Notes under the pieces: model-generated
Told to the model about the DNA's origin: nothing
Seen by the model: only the letters and a program-made list of their open reading frames with translations
Database searches by the model: none
DNA from: Jimgerdemannia flammicorona
Lineage: Eukaryota; Mucoromycota; Endogonomycetes; Endogonales; Endogonaceae
Reading direction: 5' to 3'
Length of the DNA: 25,623 nucleotides
Assembly (NCBI GenBank): GCA_003990745.1
Contig: RBNI01000946.1
Coordinates: 1 to 25,623 of the forward strand
Translations under genes and position numbers: made by a program
Shown here: positions 19,106-25,623 of the stretch, in pieces
Layout of the letters: each line of letters begins with the position of its first letter
Position numbering within the stretch: the stretch's first letter is position 1

Positions 19106-20960
19106 TTCTTTGAATAATTACTGAGATACTTTATTTTCCATATATACTTTATAAAAGTCTTCCTCCAAGTATATATATAATAGTAGTCTATTCACTAAGC
19201 TGTTTTGAATCATCTTTCTAAGACTTGATTTGCTAATATATCCTAAGTATTGATATTATATATTGGATATATCAGATGTAGTTATTATATATATAGAGGC
19301 TTTTATACTATTCAGCATCTTATTAATCATATAAAGATTACCATATTTCAAAGCTATTATTATCTTATTGTTATATGAATCATACATAGTTGCACTCTTT
19401 ACATATATATATATTTCTTTGTTACTATAGGATATCATCTTTCCTATCAAAAAGAGGTTTTTGTCAATTTCTAAAATATATAGTATGTTTAGAAAGATAC
19501 TGACAGATTCTACAATATTGCTATGAAGATATATCTATACATTTTCTTTTCCTTGAGCATAGATAATATTGTTGTCTTCTAATTTGATAGGTATAGAGTA
19601 TTTGAAAAACTCATATATAGAGAACTATTCTCTGTATAATATCATATATTATATAGCTCCAGAATCCATTAGTTAGATATCATTATCATTAGCTATATTT
19701 GTGATAATATATTCATTACTGGTAGTGCTTATATCATTATCACTTTTTGTCAAGTGAAAAGTATTTTGCTGTTGACCAGAATTTGTAGATATAGATGACA
19801 GATTAATGGATTTGATAAATTTAGTGAATTTGGTAGTAGAACTATAATTTATATATATTGCTTATATAAAAAACATATTACCACTTTCATCAGTTTCAGC
19901 AGTGTTGATATTGTTATATTTCTCTTTGCTATGATAACTCTTTCCACTATCTCCATATTGCTAATACTAACTTCTATGCTTATTTTTCCTGCTCTCTTTA
20001 TTATTTTCCCAGTGATAGTAGTTATACTTCCTATATCTATACTTACTACAGTATTCACAGTAACCATTATACTTAGTTGATTGGCTGGACTGGTTGTTAT
20101 CATATTGTTGAGCTTGGGTTTGGGTTTATTGGCCTTATTATTATATATCTGTACTTTTGATCTCATTTGGCACTATATTCATATAATCTGTAGAATATAT
20201 TTTCATTATTATCAGTAGTATTGTTTTCTTGGTACATTTTCTCATTCATGAGACTTATTATCACATAAGTGTAATCTGTGAGTTTATTACTCTTCTATAT
20301 AGCCACTACTATAATATAATATATTTTGAGGAGATTTCTTATAAGAGCCAAGACCTTGTCTTTATCACTTATATATTATACTAATATGCTTAGTGAATTC
20401 ACCTGATTTACCAGATCATTGACATAACTGGCATTTTTACAGATAGTCTCCTTTGGCTTCATTCATAAATTAAATAGCTGAGATTTTAAGTAAAATTAAT
20501 TCAATATAGATATTTATATATGATGATTGCATAGAGTCTCCCATATATATCTCATGAGCAGTTATTACATATATTATGAGCTTTATTTAGAAGTTTGATA
20601 ATGTGAATGTAATCTCACATAATGCTCAATGGTTATTTATACTATTATAATCTTGAATCAGTACTTGTAACTTTATATACTCTGACAAATTATATTTGTC
20701 AAAGAGATTCATTATATAGAATACCCAGATCATATATTAAAGATTAGAATAGACCTCTTGGCTATATTTATACTTATAACCAGAACTATATTTGTATTTC
20801 TCATATTTATTGTAGTTGTTGTTATAGTTATACCTATAGGAATACTTATGATTAGCATATTTATTTCTGTGCTTATATTGCTAGACTATTTGTCAGATAT
20901 TTCTAATATAGTGTATTTTAAAGAGATATATTTATTGCTATTACCACTTCATACTAGTGA
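19106..20960 (-). pseudogene. Copia gag, protease and pre-integrase, decayed
   Basis: Minus strand. The gag part (about 20540-19850) has VNDLVNQVNSLSILV, ISDKDKVLALIRNL and LMNEKMYQ segments typical of the copia gag domain. A zinc knuckle at about 20075-20020 keeps its first C-x2-C, but the later His and Cys are changed. The protease active site LMDSGAI lies near 19650-19670 and is followed by a YMILYRE block. The GAG-pre-integrase region (19450-19110) reads KYGNLYMINKM, then LGYISKSSLRKMIQNSL and DFYKVYMENK, where Tyr stands at both Cys positions of the zinc-binding C-x2-C. Stops are common. It ends at 19105 at the T unit; integrase continues elsewhere on the other strand. The plus-strand frame at 20758-21000 is a shadow. 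Confidence 0.8.
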
Positions 20961-20972
20961 GGCTTATAACCT
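20959..20972 (-). other. Copia primer-binding site (initiator tRNA-Met-like)
   Basis: Just inside the 5' LTR the minus strand reads AGGTTATAAGCCTC. It resembles the usual copia site TGGTATCAGAGC, complementary to tRNA-Met, with an A for the first T and one indel. Tentative. Confidence 0.45.
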
Positions 20973-21095
20973 TTATAGTAAAAGAGAGATACTTTATTAA
21001 AGTTATATAGGTTATATATTTCATATATTACTAATAAATAATATAAATCTGATAGAATAGTATAAGTTACATATTGATATATTGAGTTACCATTC
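20973..21095 (-). repeat. Copia 5' LTR, truncated
   Basis: Near-identical to the end of the 3' LTR (336-450), read on the minus strand from the CTCAATATATCAATAT block to CTCTCTTTTACTATA. It contains an AATAAA-like signal. Similarity stops at about 21095, so the upstream part of this LTR is missing; a different AT-rich sequence follows. Confidence 0.75.
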
Positions 21096-21539
21096 CAATA
21101 AATTTGAATCAAATCAAATTAGACTTTTTATTTATTGAGAGTACTAATCAGAACTCAGTATTATTTATTATCTAGATATTAGTACTAATGTCATTAATCT
21201 AGACTATTAAGAATAAGTTTAAGTTCTACTTATAAATTAAAGAACTAAGACTATATAGTCAAAGAGAGAGACTGAGTTATACAAATATATAATTTTAAAA
21301 GAAGTAAGTTAACCTAAAGTTACAGAAGTCCAAGAACTACCCTCAACTATATAAGATTAGAAAGACTTTAGAAGTACAGACCAAGTATCAAATCAATCTA
21401 AAAATTAAGCTTAAGTAATACTTATCTTTAAAAGACTAGTTAAGGGAAAAGAAGTTTGAGTACTTATTGATAGTAGAGTAGCTGGCAACTTTATCAACCA
21501 GAATCTCATTGTAACTCTCAAGATCCTCATTAAGTCTAT
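21096..21539 (+). pseudogene. Gypsy protease fragment (plus strand) and upstream remnant
   Basis: At 21455-21539 the plus strand encodes VLIDSRVAGNFINQNLIVTLKILIKS, matching the gypsy retropepsin core (LIDSGAxxNFIxxxxxxxLxI), with the active-site Gly changed to Arg (G-to-A type). It is cut at 21539 by the LTR of the next element. The preceding 350 bp are AT-rich with many stops and are probably the gag end of the same element; I see no motif in them. Confidence 0.65.
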
Positions 21540-22003
21540 TGTAATGGTTCTAGTTTCTTTAAGAGGAAGCAGCTAAATCTAGAAGTTCTGGTTGGCCTAA
21601 AGTAGTTCAAAGAGATACTTAAAGGTTCAAGTATTCTCAAAGGATTTCTGGGAGAAAATATTCTGTACTTTATTTAAGTAGAGAATAAGAATATTTATAT
21701 ATGATCTGAAAGAAAGATCTGGAAGGATCTTGGAAAGAAAGAGAAATACCAAGAAATAGATTCTCAGCAAAGATGACTAATATAGTTCTACAATGTTCCA
21801 AAAGGTTCTATAACTAGCTAAGATAAGATGCTTGGCACCAAGGAAAGACAAGAGTATTCTAGTGGTGTCTAGGTACCAAGAGAAGATTTCTAAGCAAGTA
21901 GAAGGTAGCAGAACATAGTAAAATGTTCAAGAAATGACAAGAAAAGACTAACTAAAAGATGCAAAAATATACTAAGACTAAATATGACTGTGAAATTGTT
22001 ATA
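21540..22003 (-). repeat. 3' LTR of the minus-strand gypsy element
   Basis: 464 bp. It begins on the minus strand TATAACAATTTC (expected TG, G-to-A changed) and ends GAACCATTACA, whose reverse complement TGTAATGGTTC forms an imperfect inverted terminal repeat with the start. It contains a CATATATAAATA box (plus 21693-21704) and AATAAA (plus 21669-21674). It follows a polypurine tract and, at its other edge, cuts a protease frame. Confidence 0.75.
21669..21704 (-). promoter_or_regulatory. LTR TATA-like box and poly(A) signal
   Basis: Minus strand CATATATAAATA followed about 20 bp later by TTAAATAAAG, the usual U3/R arrangement of an LTR. Confidence 0.5.
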
Positions 22004-22017
22004 TCCCTCCCTCTTTA
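22004..22017 (-). other. Polypurine tract
   Basis: Minus strand TAAAGAGGGAGGGA directly before the 3' LTR, the expected site of plus-strand DNA priming. Confidence 0.8.
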
Positions 22018-22304
22018 AGAATCAATATTCTTGTTGAGTTCTTAAGTAACATAAGACTAGATATACTTAACCAAAATTTCTCAAACTTGTATCAGCATAT
22101 TAGCAGGGATTGGCCATCCTTATATAGGGCAGAGAGTCTATTATCAGACTAACCAACTGAGAGGAGTTTGAACCTAGCTAGTAGCTTTATTTTGGTAGAC
22201 TTCTTGTTCATTAAATGTTCTGCTAATTCTGAGGTCCCAAAGTAAACTTCTGATACATAAGGTACTAGTCATTGTTGTAGGTCATCAATAATCCAAGAAA
22301 GTCA

Positions 22305-24001
22305 CTATAGATATTGAGTAATGTATTTTGTCTTGAAGTCTTGAACTAGATATTGAGAGTTCTTGAGGTTGACTAGTAGTTTCCAGATAGCATTATATTC
22401 AGAGTAGCCCATCCACTTGACTAGATATTCAGGATAGTGGTAGTGGATTCATTTATCAAGGATTTTTTCAGCTTTGTACTCAATATAGTCTTCAATAATC
22501 ATAGAGGCAGATAACTTAAAAATTTGACCAGAGTAGGGTAGTGACTGGTTCCAGGTCTTGAGGTGTGATATATGAAAGACTGAGTGTACTCTCATGGTTT
22601 CAGGTAGCTTGAGGCAGTAGGAGGATGCAGAGACTTGTTCAGTAATCTTGAAAGGTCTAATATACTTGGGTTGGAACTTATTCAAAGGATGGTTGACTTG
22701 AGATTATATCTTGAGGTTTTTGGTAGATAGTAGGACTTAATCTCTAATAGTATAAGTGACATTACAGTATTTCTTATCAGTATATTTGGCTTGATGCTGT
22801 TGAGCTTTCTGAAGATTCACAGTAGTAATCTTGAGTAGTTCATCCATTTTGTCTATAAGGCTCTTGGCAGTAGAGACTTATATTTGACTGCTTTTCTTGA
22901 AAGAGAATAGACTTGCAGAGGTCTCAGAGTCTTGAGCATAGAGTAACTGGAAAGGGGAAAGATTGGTAGATGATTGAATAGTATTATTGTATACAAACTC
23001 CACATAAGTCAGGTAGTAGTCTCAATTATCTTGCTCATAAGAAATATAGTTTCTAAGCATTTGTTCTAGAGTTCTGTTCATATACTTGGTTTGTCTATCA
23101 GTTTGTGGGTAGAAGGCAGTAGACATAGCCAATTGGGTTCCCAGGGTCTTGAAGAGAGTTTGCCAGAAGTAACTGATGAACTTGGGGTCATGATTACTGA
23201 TAATTACTCATAGTAGGCCATAGTGACAAAAGATAGACTTGAAGAAGATTCTTACAATCTCAAGTGCAGTAGTATTAGTAGTGGTTGGTTTAGCAACCAT
23301 AGTCTTGGTCAGGTGGTCAATGAATATGACAATAGCATTAGCACTAGATTGAGTTTGTAGTAGTTGAGTTATAAAGTCCATGGTAACTTGCTTGAATTTT
23401 TTGATGAGAATTGATAGTGGTTATAGCAAACCAGCTAGCACTTAGTTGATAGACTTATTGCACTGACATAGATCACAGCTAGCAATATAGTTCTTGATTT
23501 CCTTGACCATACTTGGCTAATAGTAGTAGTATTGGATGTTCTTAACAGTCTTCTTAATTCCCAGATAACTGACAAGAGGAGAGTTATAGTGTTCTTGCAA
23601 AATCTTGTAGCATAGGTTTATATTTTTAGATAGATAGACTTGGTCTTGATGATAGATCAGATTGTTCTTGACAGTATATGTATCCTTGAACTCATTTAAG
23701 AAAACTCTAGTAGTGACTGTGTCTTCTTTATAAGCTTGCTTGATTTGGTCTAGAAATTCTGATGCCAAGGTGACTTGCATGATTGTGGTGAGGTCGGGGT
23801 ATCTTGATAAGATATCTGGTACTACAAGTGTCTTGCCAGACTTGTAGATAATTGTCAGGTTGAAGATTTGAAGCTTGAGACTCCACTTGGCTTGTAGATA
23901 TGACAGAGTAGATTGGGTATTAATGTACTTAAGAAATTAATGGTCAGTAATGATATCAAACTCAATAACTTCTAGATAGTATTACCAGTAGTCTAGTATA
24001 T
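22305..24001 (-). pseudogene. Gypsy pol 3' part: RNase H end, integrase, chromodomain
   Basis: One minus-strand frame to the stop at 22305-22307, broken by stops of CAR-to-TAR and CGA-to-TGA type. It starts inside RNase H (ITDH...FLKYINTQSTLSYLQAKW, then KTLVVPDILSRYPD). The zinc-binding domain keeps CDLC, but its second His is Tyr (EHYNSPLVSYLG). The integrase core has MDF (first Asp kept). ISNHDPKF has Asn for the second catalytic Asp, and TDRQTKYMN has Lys for the catalytic Glu, exactly 35 residues later. The C-terminus has SLPYSGQ..., then AEKILDK, YHYPEYLVKWMGYSEYNAIW and LKNSQYLVQDF, a chromodomain with its aromatic and KW-x-G core. Dead by its catalytic residues alone. Confidence 0.92.
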
Positions 24002-24094
24002 TGTGACGTATGCAATTGACAATGGAGTACCGGTGACTGTTAAGATCAGATGACATAATGGCGTGACAATCAAATAGACAGCCTGACTCATTAG

Positions 24095-25195
24095 GTGACC
24101 ATCCCAAAAGAAGACAAGATGATCCGAGCCAAAATGAAGACCATGTTATTTAAGGAACCATACTCCGCCTCAGGGATCAGCACCAAAGAACCAAGTACCC
24201 ATCACACAATGCCTCCCATTCGCCGATCCAACCAGACCTCCCGCCGCTCTACCCCTTTGCCTGGCCCAAAGACCCTGATCTTTGAAGCTATCAAGAAGGC
24301 CATCTGGCACCCAGATACTTCTGAACACTTGAACTTCTATACCAAGGACCTTGGACACTTTATCAACTACTGGTATATAATGACCCAGCAGCTCAAAGAC
24401 ACTACTGAACGAATGACACTTTGGCATGACTACGAAATCGGACACCACCTTTGCAATGAGACTCAAGAAGACGACTAGGAAGGCCTCATTACCGAATTGA
24501 TAACTACTAGCCAGCTAATCAAGAGAGCCCTCCGTGTCCACCAAATCTTCCGCCATATTCTCTGGGCCATAGCACACTTGCAAGGAGTAACAGCTGGCAG
24601 CCTCTCCCACCTTTCAACTGAAGATGCTGACTAGATAGAATCTGAAGTAGCCAACTCTACTGGCAGCAACCGTGTCGCCGTAGGAAGCCAACAAACTGAA
24701 CCCACTCAGCCAGGTTTCCACACCACCCCACTCCGAGACAACTATCAAGGTCACCTAATGAGTCTTATGGAGATATTTGAAGGTCCACCCATTACCATAG
24801 AAGCACCCATTGGAGCTACCCCAACCACCCACCACCCTGTCAGCCACAATTCACATCTTATCATTTGGGAACCGAATTAAGAAGAAGCCCAAGAAGTCCC
24901 TGTCTTTGAAGAGGAAGCCCAAGAACTCCAAGACCCTGCCTCTGAAGAAACCCCCTCTGACACTGAAACTGACGAGTTTTCAGAAGAAGAAGAGGAGCAA
25001 CAGAGAGTCTACCAGTCCTCTGTCCGCATTCAAGCTGTTCAAGGGTTGGAGAATGTTGTTGAAGATGACTGGCCACTTTTCTACCCCCTCACCTCTTGGC
25101 TGGCGCTTCCCCCTTTTGAGGAGAGGTATGATGAAGAAGAAATCTTAACCCAGCAAGATTTGCCCACTGCGGACGAAGGGTACTATTTCCTCTAG
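24095..25195 (+). pseudogene. LTR-type ORF of unknown function, best-preserved copy
   Basis: One frame of about 366 codons from ATG 24095 to TAG 25193, with only three internal stops (24476 TAG, 24632 TAG, 24878 TAA), each of which one C-to-T change could make from a Gln codon. A likelier start is the ATG at 24210 (MPPIRRSNQTSRRS), where the gypsy LTR copy also starts. Basic N-terminus; a helical-looking core around YEIGHHLC (about 24430-24455) and RVHQIFRHILWAIAHLQG (about 24530-24585); then a very acidic Glu/Asp/Gln region (about 24880-25010) and a VEDDWPLFYPLTSWLALP segment. No zinc knuckle, protease or transmembrane helix. The layout could be an unusual gag or an accessory protein. The minus-strand frames here are shadows. 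Confidence 0.65.
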
Positions 25196-25238
25196 AAAGA
25201 CTGACCCGTCAGCCATGAGAATTGTGAAGCCTTCACGT

Positions 25239-25530
25239 CAGCGTTTTGTCAGCAAGTCCGAATCCAGCGTTGCTACCCAGCACAACTGTTTCCAGCGCTG
25301 CTATCCAGTACCACCGTTTTCAGCATTTTGTCAGCAAGTCTGAATCCAGCATTGCTACCCAGCACAACCGTTTCCAGCATTGCTATCCAGTACTACCGTT
25401 TTCAGCGTTTTGTCAGCAAGTCCGAATCCAGCGTTGCTACCCTCCACAACCGTTTCTGGCAACAATCAGCACTCCTGTCTGCTCATCCGAATCCAGCATT
25501 GCTATCCCCTACAACCCAATCTGTAGTAAA
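25239..25530 (+). repeat. 82-bp tandem repeat with half-unit substructure
   Basis: CAGCRTTTTGTCAGCAAG starts at 25239, 25321 and 25403, an exact 82-bp period; the third unit degrades after about 40 bp. Each unit itself contains two related halves (TCCAGCGTTGCTACCCAGCACAACCG and TCCAGCGCTGCTATCCAGTACCACCG types). Since 82 is not divisible by three, the overlapping open frames here (25246-25536, 25328-25570) read the same repeat in rotating frames and are not genes. A further diverged piece lies at 25485-25530. Confidence 0.85.
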
Positions 25531-25611
25531 CAATAGCCTGCACCTCGCATCGTGCAAGCCAATAGCATAGCAAAGTTCGCTACAACGTAGTATACCTTAG
25601 CCTTAGTCGCG

Positions 25612-25623
25612 CCCCCCCCCCCC
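25612..25623. repeat. Poly(C) run at the window edge
   Basis: Twelve C after GTCGCG at the end of the window. Its full length is not visible. It could be genomic, or an assembly-end artefact. Confidence 0.6.

Larger units (their letters stand above)
336..20972 (-). mobile_element. Ty1/copia retrotransposon, nested into and partly inverted
   Basis: One minus-strand copia element accounts for copia domains scattered over 20 kb: 5' LTR and primer-binding site (about 20960-21095), gag, protease and pre-integrase (20960-19106), integrase (10541-10901 and 15311-15940, now on the plus strand), RT (8402-8010, then 2097-1291), RNase H (1290-768) and 3' LTR (720-336). Each domain occurs once and all are in canonical copia order once the segment 8403-15945 is flipped. 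Insertions separate the parts. The frames carry many RIP-type stops. That it is a single element, rather than several of one family, is inference, supported by seamless continuation of protein motifs across the insertions. Confidence 0.72.
21540..24001 (-). mobile_element. Ty3/gypsy chromovirus-type element, 3' half
   Basis: On the minus strand: RNase H C-terminus, zinc-binding domain, integrase and chromodomain (24001-22305), about 290 bp of non-coding sequence, a polypurine tract (22017-22004) and a 3' LTR (22003-21540). The 5' half is absent because another LTR-like sequence begins at 24002 within RNase H. The element itself interrupts the protease fragment on its left. A chromodomain at the integrase end defines chromoviruses, which tend to target heterochromatin. 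Confidence 0.85.
24002..25623 (+). mobile_element. LTR-like unit with ORF and tandem repeat, runs off the window
   Basis: Starts at TGTGACG (24002), a common LTR terminus, where the gypsy RNase H frame is cut. Composition changes at once: higher G+C and normal numbers of CpG. It contains a long ORF related to those inside the gypsy LTRs at 10.9-15.3 kb and, like them, is followed by a non-coding repeat block. I infer an LTR of a related gypsy element in plus orientation. Its end, and hence proof, lies outside the window. Confidence 0.55.

Noticed and set aside
8403..25195. Alternative genetic code with TAA/TAG as Gln
   Set aside because: Many stops do fall at Gln positions, but CAA and CAG are also common in the same frames. 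TGA occurs at Arg positions, and missense changes (Cys to Tyr, Asp to Asn, Glu to Lys, Gly to Arg) follow the same C/G-to-T/A rule. RIP-type mutation explains all of it.
25246..25570. Small proteins of 96 and 80 residues with repeated SASPNPALLPSTTV-like peptides
   Set aside because: They are frame-rotated readings of an 82-bp tandem repeat, not a coding pattern.
25590..25623. Telomere
   Set aside because: CCTTAGCCTTAG is not a run of TTAGGG/CCCTAA repeats, and poly(C) alone is no evidence.

Overview
The window looks like a transposon graveyard from a filamentous fungus. I see no convincing host gene and no tRNA, rRNA or CRISPR array. Most of it is very AT-rich and full of retrotransposon remains whose reading frames are often still in register but dotted with stops. 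The damage is mostly C-to-T or G-to-A: CAA/CAG to TAA/TAG, CGA to TGA, zinc-knuckle Cys to Tyr, and catalytic Asp to Asn and Glu to Lys. That is the pattern expected of repeat-induced point mutation (RIP). I place the source as a fungus, probably an ascomycete, by inference only.

The backbone is one minus-strand Ty1/copia element running from a truncated 5' LTR (about 21.09 kb) to a 3' LTR (336-720). Gag, protease and pre-integrase lie at 19.1-20.96 kb, and RT and RNase H at 8.4-8.0 and 2.1-0.77 kb. Its integrase lies on the opposite strand (10.54-10.90 and 15.31-15.94 kb). This, plus a second ORF split at the same two points, indicates an inversion of about 7.5 kb (8403 to about 15945) after the copia element was already loaded with other insertions. 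A second LTR of the same type faces it at the left edge (1-235).

Nested into the copia element are: (1) a full-length, GC-rich, CpG-poor fungal LINE (2114-7993, minus) with poly(A) and a perfect 16-bp target-site duplication, the youngest-looking insertion; (2) a Ty3/gypsy element (10902-15310, plus) reduced to long LTRs around a gag-protease frame; (3) an inverted, partly duplicated element (units called T, L and AB; 15946-19105 plus 8403-9165).

Right of the copia element are a plus-strand gypsy protease fragment, a minus-strand gypsy element with LTR, polypurine tract, integrase, chromodomain and RNase H tail (21540-24001), and, inserted into that RNase H, the start of a less damaged LTR-like unit (24002 to the window end). 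This last unit carries a ~366-codon ORF and an 82-bp tandem repeat.

The most interesting signal is a protein family that I cannot name. It appears in five places: in the 24.1-25.2 kb ORF, in both LTRs of the 10.9-15.3 kb gypsy element, and in both AB copies. In the gypsy element the ORF sits inside the direct repeats that bound the element, so it is LTR-encoded. No element here looks able to move by itself.
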